This document shows, in pieces, positions 7,494 through 15,974 of a stretch of 64,000 nt of DNA; the stretch's first letter is position 1, and the number at the start of each line of letters is the position of its first letter. The DNA is taken from assembly GCF_002362315.1 (NCBI RefSeq), contig NZ_MTZV01000004.1, forward strand, positions 682,001 to 746,000. Direction: 5' to 3'. The notes beneath the pieces are model-generated. The model searched no databases, was not told the origin of the DNA, and saw only the letters and a program-made list of their open reading frames with translations. The stretch comes from Paraburkholderia acidicola. GTDB lineage: Bacteria > Pseudomonadota > Gammaproteobacteria > Burkholderiales > Burkholderiaceae. The translations under genes and the position numbers were made by a program.

Positions 7494-8237
7494 ATGAACA
7501 CGTCCACCCAACCCCGCGTTGCCATCGTGACCGGCGCCTCGCGCGGCATCGGCGCTGCCGTGGCGCAGCGTCTCGCCGCCGACGGTTTCGCCGTCGTCGT
7601 CAACTACGCCGCCGGTGCCGCGAGCGCCGAAGCGCTGGTCGAACAGTTGCGCGCTTCGGGCGCCCAGGCGATCGCCGTGCGGGCCGATGTCTCGCGCAGC
7701 GACGACGTGCGCCGCCTGTTCGACACCGCCGAAGCTCAACTCGGCAAGGTCGATGTGCTCGTCAACAACGCGGGCGTTCTGAAGACGCTGCCGCTCGCCG
7801 ACACCAGCGACGCGCTCTACGACCAGACTTTCGACATCAACGTGCGCGGCACTTTCAACACGCTGCGCGAAGCGGCGGCGCGTCTCGCCGACGGCGGCCG
7901 GATCATCAATTTTTCCAGCACGACGCTGGCGCTGAATCTGCCGGGTTACGCGGTCTACAACGCGACGAAAGCAGCCGTCGAAGCGTTCACGCACGTCTTC
8001 GCGAAGGAACTACGCGGCCGCAACATCACCGTGAATGCGGTGGCGCCGGGTCCGATCGCGACGTCGCTGTTTCTCGACGGCAAGACCGAGGCGCAGATCG
8101 AAACGTTCGCGAAGATGCCGCCATTGCAACGGCTCGGCCAGCCGGACGACATCGCGTCGGTGGTCGCGTTCCTCGCCGGTCCCGACGCGGGCTGGGTGAA
8201 TGGCCAGATCCTGCGCGCGAATGGCGGCATTGCCTGA
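7494..8237 (+). CDS. Short-chain dehydrogenase/reductase (FabG-like)
   Basis: A 247-residue classical SDR. The nucleotide-binding loop is TGASRGIG (residues 13-20), the NNAG motif is at 91-94, and the catalytic set is Ser142, Tyr155 and Lys159 (YNATK). The Arg17 after the first glycine and the acid/neutral pattern after beta-2 fit NADPH use. The PG motif is VAPGPIATSLF and the C-terminus is VNGQILRANGGIA, as in FabG-like reductases. An AGGA ribosome site precedes ATG. The substrate is unknown. It is divergent from the LysR gene and probably co-transcribed with the SDR at 8307 downstream. Confidence 0.88.
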   Translation: MNTSTQPRVAIVTGASRGIGAAVAQRLAADGFAVVVNYAAGAASAEALVEQLRASGAQAIAVRADVSRSDDVRRLFDTAEAQLGKVDVLVNNAGVLKTLPLADTSDALYDQTFDINVRGTFNTLREAAARLADGGRIINFSSTTLALNLPGYAVYNATKAAVEAFTHVFAKELRGRNITVNAVAPGPIATSLFLDGKTEAQIETFAKMPPLQRLGQPDDIASVVAFLAGPDAGWVNGQILRANGGIA

Positions 8238-8306
8238 GCGCGGTCCGCACAGCACCGACTACCGGCGAACCTCGCCGAACTCATCAAACGCACAAGGAGC
8301 ATCACC

Positions 8307-9200
8307 ATGCAATCCGTCATTCTGGTTACCGGTGCAGGCACCGGCATCGGCAAACTGAGCGCACAGGCGCTCGCCGAAGCAGGTCATACCGTCTATGCAA
8401 CGATGCGCGACATCGAAGGCCGCAACCGCGCACGCGCCGACGAACTGCGCACGCTCGCGGCACAACGCAACATCGCTTTGTACCCCCTTGAACTCGACGT
8501 GCTGTCACAAGCTTCCGCCGATGCCGCGGCCGCCGCAATCGTGCACGCCCAGGGACGCATCGACGTCGTGATGCAGAACGCCGGCCACCTCGTCACCGGT
8601 CCGACCGAGGCATTCACGCCCGAAGAAATCGTCAAGGTGTTCGACACCAACGTGCTCGGCGCGCAGCGTGTGAACCGCGCAGTGCTGCCGTACCTGCGCA
8701 CCCAGGAAGCCGGACTGATGTTGTGGATCAGCAGCACGACGACCAAGGGCGGCTTCCCGCCGTTCATGGGACCGTACGGTGCGGCAAAAGCAGCGATGGA
8801 TTCGCTGGCCGTCACGCTCGCCTACGAACTGGTGCGCTTCGGGATCGAAACGTCGATCGTCGTGCCGGGTGCCTTCACACAGGGCACCGACCATTTCCCA
8901 AGCGCCGGCAAACCCGCCGATGCCGACACCGTTGCGGCGTACTCGCGCTATGACGGCGTGATGGACCGCATCGGCGAACGCCTGAGCGCACTCACACCGC
9001 CCCACGCCGACCCGCGCGCGGTGGCCGACGAGATCGTACGCATCGTCGGTCTGCCCGCGGGCACGCGACCGATGCGTTCGCTGATCGACTTCGTCGGCGA
9101 CGGCGCCACCGAGGTGTTCGAGGTATCGGAGCGCGTGCGGATCGAGTTCGCGAAGCGCATCGGTATGGGCGATCTGCTTGAAGCCCGCGTGCAGCGCTAA
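8307..9200 (+). CDS. Short-chain dehydrogenase/reductase, extended C-terminus
   Basis: A 297-residue SDR. The cofactor loop is TGAGTGIG (8-15), the second motif QNAGH (90-94) departs from NNAG in its first residue, and the catalytic Tyr157-x3-Lys161 is in YGAAKAA with Ser142/Ser143 upstream. The C-terminal 60 residues extend past the usual fold, as in SDRs that reduce retinol or steroid-like substrates. AAGGAG precedes ATG at 8307. It follows the other SDR by 69 bases on the same strand and likely shares its LysR control. The exact substrate cannot be told from sequence. Confidence 0.85.
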   Translation: MQSVILVTGAGTGIGKLSAQALAEAGHTVYATMRDIEGRNRARADELRTLAAQRNIALYPLELDVLSQASADAAAAAIVHAQGRIDVVMQNAGHLVTGPTEAFTPEEIVKVFDTNVLGAQRVNRAVLPYLRTQEAGLMLWISSTTTKGGFPPFMGPYGAAKAAMDSLAVTLAYELVRFGIETSIVVPGAFTQGTDHFPSAGKPADADTVAAYSRYDGVMDRIGERLSALTPPHADPRAVADEIVRIVGLPAGTRPMRSLIDFVGDGATEVFEVSERVRIEFAKRIGMGDLLEARVQR

Positions 9201-9358
9201 ACACGCAACCAGCAGGTCCGCTGCGATAACGGAGATTGCCGGGGCGTTTCGACCTCGCTATGCTGACGAAATCGCCGCCGGAAGCGCCCGCGCTGTTCAC
9301 GGACTGCTTCCGGTTTCGTTTTCATTCAGTCCGTTTGTCGTGCAAGGAGCTTTCGGCA

Positions 9359-10003
9359 ATGTTCAACACCGGTCTTTTCCTGACAGCCGCGGGCGTGGGC
9401 CTCGCGATAGCCGCGCCGGTCGGTGCGATGGGTATGTTGTGCATCCGGCGCACGCTGACCGACGGGCCGCGCACAGGGCTCGCAATCGGCTTCGGCATCG
9501 CGAGCGGCGACGCGTGTTATGGGCTGATCGCGGCGCTGGGACTCGTCGGCGTGTCGCATTTCATTCTCACGCACGACCGCATGCTGCATCTGGGCGCCGG
9601 GCTGTTCCTGCTGTACCTCGGCTTGCGCGCGGTCTTCCAGAAAGCATCCAGCGAACCGGATGGCGGCGGCAACGGAGAGGCCATCGACACGAAGATCGGC
9701 CACGCCGGCACGCTGCGCGCGTATGGCGGCGCGCTCCTGCTGACGCTGACCAACCCGCAGACCATCATCATGTTCGCCGCGCTGTTCGCGACGCTGGCGC
9801 CGCGCGGTCCGTTCTCGGCCGGCGCGGCGTTGACGACTGTCGCGGGTGTGTTCTGCGGTTCGATTGCGTGGTGGTGCGTGCTCGTGACGGCGGTATCGCT
9901 TGCGCGACATGCGCTCGGGAGCCGGGTGCGGTTGTTGATCGATCGCCTCGTCGGCCTCGGGCTCGCGGCGTTCGGTGCGATTGAGATTCGCCGCGCGCTG
10001 TGA
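9359..10003 (+). CDS. LysE-family amino acid exporter
   Basis: A 214-residue inner-membrane protein with about six hydrophobic segments. The N-terminus MFNTGLFLTAAGVGLAIAAPVGAMG carries the APVG-type motif of LysE/RhtB exporters, followed by CIRRTLTDGPRTGLAIGFGIASGDACYG. A second conserved part is LLLTLTNPQTIIMF. The ATG at 9359 has AAGGAG nine bases upstream; the earlier in-frame start at 9236 would add a non-family extension. LysE proteins export basic or neutral amino acids and similar metabolites; the substrate here is not predictable. Confidence 0.88.
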   Translation: MFNTGLFLTAAGVGLAIAAPVGAMGMLCIRRTLTDGPRTGLAIGFGIASGDACYGLIAALGLVGVSHFILTHDRMLHLGAGLFLLYLGLRAVFQKASSEPDGGGNGEAIDTKIGHAGTLRAYGGALLLTLTNPQTIIMFAALFATLAPRGPFSAGAALTTVAGVFCGSIAWWCVLVTAVSLARHALGSRVRLLIDRLVGLGLAAFGAIEIRRAL

Positions 10004-10210
10004 CTGCTTGAGGAAGCAGCGCAGCCGCCGCGGAACCGCAGTGACCGGCACGCAAACGCACGCCCAAGCACCCCAAAGCACGCAGCGCCCGGTTTTGCGA
10101 CAATAGCGGACTTTCGCCGCGCCACCGGGCGCACGTTCGCCTGAACGAACGCGCCGCCCCGGACATCGCACTTCGCAACCTGCATCCGACGACCGTCCGC
10201 GGTCTGCTCA

Positions 10211-10999
10211 ATGGCCTTTCCCCACATCGAACTGCTCTACTCCCTCTCCGGGCTGGGCGTCGGATTCCTGGTCGGGCTGACGGGCGTCGGCGGCGGCTCG
10301 CTGATGACACCGATCCTCGTGCTGCTGTTCGGCATCCACCCGGCCACCGCGGTCGGCACCGATCTGCTATACGCCGCCGCGACGAAAGCGACGGGCACGC
10401 TCGTGCATGGACTGAAAGGCACCGTGGACTGGCAGATCACGACGCGCCTCGCGGCCGGCAGCGTGCCCGCCACGACGATTACGCTGATCGTGCTGCATCG
10501 CTATGGCATGGACACGCCGGGCGCCAGCCGGCTGATCCAGGTCGTACTCGGCGCGGCGCTGCTGCTCACTTCGGTGGCGCTGGTGTTCCGGCCGCAGCTC
10601 GCGGCGCTGGCCGCCAAGCGCGGCCGTGCGCCGAGCCAGGGCCGCACGCTGGGCCTGACCGTGCTGACCGGTGCGGTGCTCGGCGTGCTGGTGTCGCTGA
10701 CTTCGGTGGGAGCCGGCGCGATCGGCGTGACGGTGCTGTTGCTGCTGTATCCGACACTGCCGACCACGCGCATCGTCGGCTCCGATATTGCGCATGCGGT
10801 GCCGCTTACGTTGCTCGCGGGCGCCGGGCACTGGCTGCTCGGTTCAATCGACTGGTCGATGCTGTTGTCGCTGCTGGTCGGCTCGCTGCCGGGGATCGCG
10901 GTGGGCAGCCTGCTGTCGTCGCGGGCGCCGGATGCGTTGTTGCGCAATATTCTTGCAGCAACGCTGACGCTGGTCGGGGTGCGGCTCGTGCTGGCGTAA
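10211..10999 (+). CDS. TauE/SafE-family permease
   Basis: A 262-residue membrane protein with about eight transmembrane segments. The TauE/SafE signature appears twice: GVGFLVGLTGVGGGSLMTPIL near the N-terminus and LGVLVSLTSVGAGAIGVTVLL in the second half, reflecting the internal repeat. Between them is HPATAVGTDLLYAAATKATGTLVHGLKGTVDW. The family moves sulfite, sulfoacetate or other organic anions. No sulfur-metabolism gene is adjacent, so the substrate is open. The 207 bases before it contain no gene. Confidence 0.87.
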   Translation: MAFPHIELLYSLSGLGVGFLVGLTGVGGGSLMTPILVLLFGIHPATAVGTDLLYAAATKATGTLVHGLKGTVDWQITTRLAAGSVPATTITLIVLHRYGMDTPGASRLIQVVLGAALLLTSVALVFRPQLAALAAKRGRAPSQGRTLGLTVLTGAVLGVLVSLTSVGAGAIGVTVLLLLYPTLPTTRIVGSDIAHAVPLTLLAGAGHWLLGSIDWSMLLSLLVGSLPGIAVGSLLSSRAPDALLRNILAATLTLVGVRLVLA

Positions 11000-11024
11000 T
11001 ACCTGAAATCTGAAGCCGCACCAC

Positions 11025-11276
11025 CTACTTGAAGAACCGGCAGTTCAGATCGGTCTCGAACTGCCTGACCCAGTGACCCGCTTCGTCGGCGAAATACGAC
11101 TGCGCCCAGCCGCCGCGACGGATCGTCACGAGCGGACGATGCGCCGCATCGTCCGGGTCGGCGCCTGCGGTCACCTCGAAATGCGCGGGCGCAAATCCGT
11201 GCCGCGCGCAGACCAGTTCAAATGCCGCCCGTGCGCCGATCGGCAGGTCGGTGTAGCGCTCAAGTGCCCTTTCCAT
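11025..11276 (-). CDS. Hypothetical protein, 83 residues
   Basis: A small soluble protein starting MERALERYTDLPIGARAAFE, with GGGAG eight bases before ATG at 11276. An alternative ATG at 11291 would add five residues. No transmembrane segment, signal peptide or known motif is visible; the C-terminus is WVRQFETDLNCRFFK. Codon use matches its neighbours. It converges with the TauE gene, 25 bases apart. I do not recognise the family. Confidence 0.55.
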   Translation of the reverse strand: MERALERYTDLPIGARAAFELVCARHGFAPAHFEVTAGADPDDAAHRPLVTIRRGGWAQSYFADEAGHWVRQFETDLNCRFFK

Positions 11277-11405
11277 GACGTCCGCTCCCATTGCACGTTC
11301 ACACAGTACGCCGGAAGCTGCGTAATTTGTGTGTCATTCGCCACGTGCGGAAATCGCGGACGTTTAACCATCCGCGACGCATCGACGGGAGCGTGCGCGC
11401 CATAG

Positions 11406-11437
11406 AAAACGGGCCCCGGTGAAGCACCGGAGCCCGT
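11406..11437 (-). terminator. Rho-independent terminator of the BON gene
   Basis: Read on the minus strand, a perfect GC-rich outer stem is formed by ACGGGC at one end and GCCCGT at the other (arms 11409-11421 and 11425-11437, three-base loop, one mismatch), followed by TTTT. It sits about 70 bases past the BON gene stop. Confidence 0.8.
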
Positions 11438-11506
11438 CATGGGTTCAGCCTGTTGGCCCGCATCGCCCGCGCGCTGCGCGGGCCGACACCGGCGAATGCT
11501 GCACGC

Positions 11507-11860
11507 TTACTGCTGCACCACCGACAGCTTGTTCGATACCGACGTCACGCCAGCCACGCCTTGCGCCGCAGCGCCGGCCTTGTCGATCTGGCCTTGATCG
11601 GGCACCGAGCCGGTCAGCGTGACAGCGCCGCCACGTGCACGCACGGAGATGTTCGACACATCGACGCCTTGCGCCTTGCTGATCGCAGCGCGCACCTTGC
11701 GGCCCAGCTGGCGGTCAGCCTTCTTGACGGTTTTGGCACTCGTCGTTGCGGCGGCCGGTGCCGTCGATGCGTCAGCACCACTTGCCTGCGCATACACGTT
11801 GCACGCCACCACAACGGCTACTACACCACCCAACGCCTTCAGAAAATCGACCGATTTCAT
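11507..11860 (-). CDS. BON-domain periplasmic protein
   Basis: A 117-residue exported protein: signal peptide in residues 1-24 (cleavage near VYAQA), an Ala/Thr/Ser linker, then one BON domain from about 50 to 115 (DRQLGRKVRAAISKAQGVDVSNISV, GGAVTLTGSVPDQGQIDKA, GVAGVTSVSNKL). BON domains, as in OsmY, are thought to bind membranes or envelope components and often respond to osmotic stress. GGAG precedes ATG by six bases. It is transcribed alone and ends at a hairpin terminator. Confidence 0.88.
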   Translation of the reverse strand: MKSVDFLKALGGVVAVVVACNVYAQASGADASTAPAAATTSAKTVKKADRQLGRKVRAAISKAQGVDVSNISVRARGGAVTLTGSVPDQGQIDKAGAAAQGVAGVTSVSNKLSVVQQ

Positions 11861-12443
11861 GATTTCTCCTTTTGTACTTCGGTTTGGACCGCATCTACCC
11901 AGCGGCTTCGTTACGACTACCGGCGGCCCGGACGCGCGGCGCCTGCAAGGCGCGGCGGCGACGGCCGACTATGGCTGCGACACGGTGTGCGAGAGGCGAG
12001 AGGCTGCGGCTGCGCAGACCCGATACGGATGCGTCAGCCGACATGCCGCGCGGACCTGCGACGCGCCCGGTTCTGCTGGTTCCTTGCCGGGTCGCGCCGC
12101 GAACCTTCAATCGCGGCAGCGATGCACAATTTAATCTAGCCGCGCGAGAAGCGCAAAGGGTTTAGTGACCGGGTTTGCCCGCCACAGCCGTGGATCTCAC
12201 CATCTGGTGCACCGCATCGTGGGTGTCGTGGGGCGGTGAAAATGCGCTTATTGACCGATGGTCCGCTCGCGCCCGTTCACCATTTGTTACTCGTTTGTGA
12301 CATCGGGGCGCCCCGGCCGAACCGCTGCGCGAGGTAATCTCATGTACCATCGGCGCGAACATGCGCAGCAGCGCCGGGCGCCCGCGCCACACGCCTTTTA
12401 AGCGCCCGCTGCTCGTTGCCAGGACGTCATCGTTACCTATCCA
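11861..12443. other. Intergenic region without a recognised gene
   Basis: This 583-base gap lies between two divergent genes, the BON gene and the TAXI gene. The open frames across it are short, overlap each other on both strands and have no ribosome site or family features. The part at 12270-12350 has a little more AT and may hold the TAXI promoter. No RNA gene or repeat is apparent. Confidence 0.5.
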
Positions 12444-13916
12444 ATGAAACCTTCAAAAGGTCCCGACTCCGCTCCCAGGGCTTCGCGCAAGCCCCGTCTC
12501 GTCGCCCGCTTCGTGGCGATTTCCTGGCGCGATCTGGCTGTCTCGTTTGGTCCCATCCTGCTGATCAGCCTCGTGGCAATCTGGTTCGCCTTCCGGCTGA
12601 TCCAGCCCGCGCCGCCCGATACCCTGACCATTAGCGCCGGCCCGCGCGGCAGCACGTTCTGGGTTGCCGCCGAGAAGTACAAGACGATCCTTGCGCGCAA
12701 TCGCGTGACGCTCGTCGTGCTGACCTCCGAAGGCTCACTCGATAACCTCAAGCGGCTAACCGATCCCAACGTCGACACCGACGTCGGCTTCGTCCAGGAC
12801 GGCATCTCGCCCGCCGCATCGCGCAGCGGGCTGGTGTCGCTCGGTAGCGTGGCCTACGTGCCGCTGGCCATTTTCTATCGCGGCCCGACTGTCGCGCGGC
12901 TCTCCGAGTTCAAGGGCAAGCGCCTCGCCATCGGCGCCGAAGGCAGCGGTACGCGCGAACTGGCGCTCGCCTTGCTGAAGGCAAACGGCATCACGCCGGA
13001 TACGGGTCCCACGACGCTGCTGCCGTTGTCCGGCGACGAAGCGGCCCAGGCGCTGACCTCCGGCAAGATCGACGCTGCGTTCCTGACCGGCGATTCGGCA
13101 CAGCCGCCGGTGATGGGCAAGCTGTACCGCACGCCCGGCATCCAGTTCTACAACTTCACGCAGGCCGACGCGTACACGCGGCGCTTTCCCTACCTGACCA
13201 CGGTCGATCTGCCGCCGGGCGCGTTCGATCTCGGCAAGAACCTGCCGTCCGCGACGATCCATATGGTCGCGCCCACCGCCGAACTGGTCGCGCGCGACTC
13301 GCTGCATCCCGCGCTGTCGGACCTGCTGATCGAAGCCGCACGCGAGGTCCACGGCAAGGCGAGCGTGCTGTCGCGGGCGGGCGAATTTCCCGCGCCGCTC
13401 ACCCACGATTTCCCGATCAGCGACGACGCCGCGCGCTATTACAAGTCGGGCAAGAGCTTCCTTTATCGCGTGCTGCCGTTCTGGCTCGCGAGCCTCGCGG
13501 ATCGTCTGCTCGTCGTGCTGGTGCCGGTCGTCGTCGTGCTGATTCCGGGCTTGCGGCTCGTGCCGTCGCTGTATGCATGGCGGGTGAAATCGCGTATCTA
13601 CCGCTGGTATGGGGCGCTGATTGCCATCGAGCGTGGCGCGCTCAGCGAGACCTCGGCGGCCGAGCGCGAAGCGCTGCTCGAAAAACTCGACTCGATTGAG
13701 GAATCGGTGAATGGGCTGAAGATGCCGCTCGCTTATGCCGACCAGTTTTACGTGCTGCGCGAACACATTGGCTTTGTGCGGACGCGGCTCTCGCGTGTAC
13801 CACGTGATAGCGGCGATACCGGTGACGTCAGCGATACGGCCGGGCCGTCGGGGCCGTCCGATGCCGGTCGTGGGGCCGATAACGCGAACCCAGCGGCGCC
13901 GACGCGATCCGCCTGA
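12444..13916 (+). CDS. TAXI-family binding protein with two membrane anchors
   Basis: A 490-residue protein built from an N-terminal transmembrane helix (about 36-55), a TAXI-type solute-binding domain (about 60-330, starting LTISAGPRGSTFWVAAEKYK and containing VDTDVGFVQDGI and RLAIGAEGSGTRELA), a second hydrophobic segment (about 350-372, LLVVLVPVVVVLIPGLRL) and a cytoplasmic coiled-coil-like tail (AEREALLEKLDSIEESVNGL). Ordinary TAXI proteins are soluble periplasmic subunits of TRAP transporters that carry glutamate or similar acids. Here it is anchored at both ends and no DctQ/DctM permease is nearby, so a sensory or scaffold role is as likely as transport. Confidence 0.8.
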   Translation: MKPSKGPDSAPRASRKPRLVARFVAISWRDLAVSFGPILLISLVAIWFAFRLIQPAPPDTLTISAGPRGSTFWVAAEKYKTILARNRVTLVVLTSEGSLDNLKRLTDPNVDTDVGFVQDGISPAASRSGLVSLGSVAYVPLAIFYRGPTVARLSEFKGKRLAIGAEGSGTRELALALLKANGITPDTGPTTLLPLSGDEAAQALTSGKIDAAFLTGDSAQPPVMGKLYRTPGIQFYNFTQADAYTRRFPYLTTVDLPPGAFDLGKNLPSATIHMVAPTAELVARDSLHPALSDLLIEAAREVHGKASVLSRAGEFPAPLTHDFPISDDAARYYKSGKSFLYRVLPFWLASLADRLLVVLVPVVVVLIPGLRLVPSLYAWRVKSRIYRWYGALIAIERGALSETSAAEREALLEKLDSIEESVNGLKMPLAYADQFYVLREHIGFVRTRLSRVPRDSGDTGDVSDTAGPSGPSDAGRGADNANPAAPTRSA

Positions 13917-13992
13917 ATCCGGCGCGTGGATCTGGCGTATGGATCTGCCGTACGGGTCTGGCGTATGGATCTTCCGCGCTGATCCGGCGCGC
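13915..13992. repeat. Six tandem 13-bp units
   Basis: Immediately after the TAXI stop codon the sequence falls into six 13-base units with the pattern (g/t)(g/a)(a/g)tc(t/c)(g/t)(g/c)cg(t/c)(a/g)(t/c): GAATCCGGCGCGT, GGATCTGGCGTAT, GGATCTGCCGTAC, GGGTCTGGCGTAT, GGATCTTCCGCGC and TGATCCGGCGCGC. The first unit includes two bases of the stop codon. The middle four are the most alike. Confidence 0.75.
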
Positions 13993-14166
13993 GCATCGTC
14001 GAACACACGAGCTGCCACATGAGCCCAACGCACACGCCAGCTCCCGGCACCGGACGCCGCCTTGCCAAAACCAGTGCAGCAGCGCCTTGCACCGCGTAAG
14101 ATCGACACAGTTCCGGCAAGCCAGCAGCGACGGCCTGCCGGGACGAACGCATTCCGGGAGACATCC

Positions 14167-14829
14167 ATGACCGATGGCATCGACGCCAGACAGCCGCTGT
14201 GGTTTTACGATTTTGTCTCGCCGTTCACGTACCTGCTGCTCGAACAACAGGACAAATGGCCGGGCATGCCATTCGTGCCGGTGCCCGTCTCGCTGCACGA
14301 TCTATACCGCCACTGGGGGCAACGGGTCGCGGCCGAAATACCCGCCAAGCGCATCTACACGTACCGCCACGCGCTGTTTCGCGCGGACCAGCTCGGCATT
14401 CCGTTCCGCATGCCGCCCTCCCATCCATTCGATCCGACCCGCCCGCTGCTGCTCGCAATCGCGGCAAAAGGCGACCTCGCTTTCGTGCGCGAAATCTTCC
14501 GCTTCATCTGGCGCGAGGGCCGCGATCCGTCGACTGACGAAGGCTTCGCGCTGCTTTGCGAGCGCGTCGGTGTGCCCGACGGCGCAGAGCTGATCGCACG
14601 CGAGGAAACGAAAGCACAGTTGCAGCGCAATACCGCCGAAGCGATCAAGCTCGGCGTGTTCGGTGTGCCGACGTTCCGCATGAACGACCAGTTGTTCTGG
14701 GGCGAAGATGCGTTGCCGATGGTGTTGTACTGCGCGCGTACGCCGAACTGGCTCGAATCGAAGGAAGTGAAGCGGATCAGCTCGCTACCACTGGGCATCG
14801 CCACGACCTCGACACCCCAGAAGTCCTGA
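14167..14829 (+). CDS. 2-hydroxychromene-2-carboxylate isomerase-like DsbA-fold protein
   Basis: A 220-residue thioredoxin-fold protein. The start WFYDFVSPFTYLLLEQ matches the kappa-GST/HCCA isomerase N-terminus, with Ser18 in the place of the catalytic or glutathione-activating serine. A long helical insert follows, and the C-terminal GVFGVPTFRMNDQLFWGEDAL carries the cis-proline motif of the fold. HCCA isomerases act in naphthalene-type ring degradation, but many relatives have no such context, and none is seen here. ATG at 14167 is preferred, after GGGAGACATCC; the longer frame from 14062 has no family similarity. Confidence 0.82.
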   Translation: MTDGIDARQPLWFYDFVSPFTYLLLEQQDKWPGMPFVPVPVSLHDLYRHWGQRVAAEIPAKRIYTYRHALFRADQLGIPFRMPPSHPFDPTRPLLLAIAAKGDLAFVREIFRFIWREGRDPSTDEGFALLCERVGVPDGAELIAREETKAQLQRNTAEAIKLGVFGVPTFRMNDQLFWGEDALPMVLYCARTPNWLESKEVKRISSLPLGIATTSTPQKS

Positions 14830-15003
14830 TTCACCGACGCACCGACGCACCGACGCGCCCCGTGATGCCGGCCATACCGCTCGCGCTATGCCGGCGCGCC
14901 TGAAACAGCCTAAGGTTATGGACTTCGCGACCCTGCGCGCGAACTGTCCGGCAAGCCGGTTGCGCGCACCGCTTCATCCGGACCTGCCTTGCCCCGTTTA
15001 ATC

Positions 15004-15963
15004 ATGGACGACGACACCGCCGCCTCCCTCGATATCTGGCTCGTACGTGTGCTGCGCACGCTGCTGGTCGAGCGCAGCGTCACGCAGACGGCGTTGCGCC
15101 TGAACCAGACGCAGCCCGCGATCAGCACCGCCTTGCGCAAGCTGCGCGAAACGCTCAACGATCCGATCCTCGTACGCGGCAAATCGGGCATGGTGCCCAC
15201 CGAATACGGCGCGTCGCTGCTCGCCGCGGCCCAGCGCGCGTTGCGTGAAGTGGACTTCGTCGCGACGCCGCACGGCGACTTCGATCCGGCGCGCTCGCGG
15301 CGCACATTTCGCGTCGCCGCACCGGACTACCTGAACGACTTCTTCATGCCGACGGTCATCGCGCAGTTCCGCGAGGCCGCGCCGCATGCGCATCTCGAGA
15401 TCGATTCGCTGAATCCGATGCTCGATCACACCGCTGCGCTCGATGCCGGCGAACTCGACCTGGTCATCGGCAACTGGCCGAAACCCGATGCGCGCTTCGC
15501 CCGCAGCGACCTGTTCTCCGATACGGTGGTCTGCATGATGCGCGCCGATCATCCGCTCGCGCAGACGCCGCTCACTCGCGATGCGTATCTCGCGGCCCCG
15601 CATCTCGCACCGACGCCATACAGCGGCGGTCGCGGCGGTGCGATCGATATCGGCCTCGCGCGAGCGCACGCCGAGCGGCATATCGTGACGACGTTGCCGT
15701 ACTTCGGGCTCGTGCCACAGGTCTTGCTGCAATCGGATCTGATCTTCACGACGACGCGACGCTTCGCGATGCACTACGCGAGCCTGTTGCCGCTCGCGGT
15801 GGTCGAGGCGCCGATTCCGTTTCCGCGGATCAAGTGTTATCAGCTGTGGCATCCGCAGCCCGATCGGCCGAGCGATATCGGCTGGTTGCGCGGGTTGATG
15901 GCGCAGGTGTCGGAGACGTTGATTGCGAAGGGGACGCGGCGCGGGCGTGCGCGGGTTGTTTGA
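15004..15963 (+). CDS. LysR-family transcriptional regulator
   Basis: A 319-residue LTTR of the NodD/DntR-like subgroup: DNA-binding part LDIWLVRVLRTLLVERSVT and ALRLNQTQPAISTALRKLRE, followed by the subgroup-typical LNDPILVRGKSGMVPT. The effector domain starts near residue 95 (RTFRVAAPDYLNDFF). ATG at 15004 begins the conserved part; TTG at 14989 is an alternative. It converges on xdhC with only 11 bases between the stops. Such regulators respond to small aromatic or purine-like acids; control of xdhABC is possible but not shown. Confidence 0.87.
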   Translation: MDDDTAASLDIWLVRVLRTLLVERSVTQTALRLNQTQPAISTALRKLRETLNDPILVRGKSGMVPTEYGASLLAAAQRALREVDFVATPHGDFDPARSRRTFRVAAPDYLNDFFMPTVIAQFREAAPHAHLEIDSLNPMLDHTAALDAGELDLVIGNWPKPDARFARSDLFSDTVVCMMRADHPLAQTPLTRDAYLAAPHLAPTPYSGGRGGAIDIGLARAHAERHIVTTLPYFGLVPQVLLQSDLIFTTTRRFAMHYASLLPLAVVEAPIPFPRIKCYQLWHPQPDRPSDIGWLRGLMAQVSETLIAKGTRRGRARVV

Positions 15964-15974
15964 TTCCGGACACG

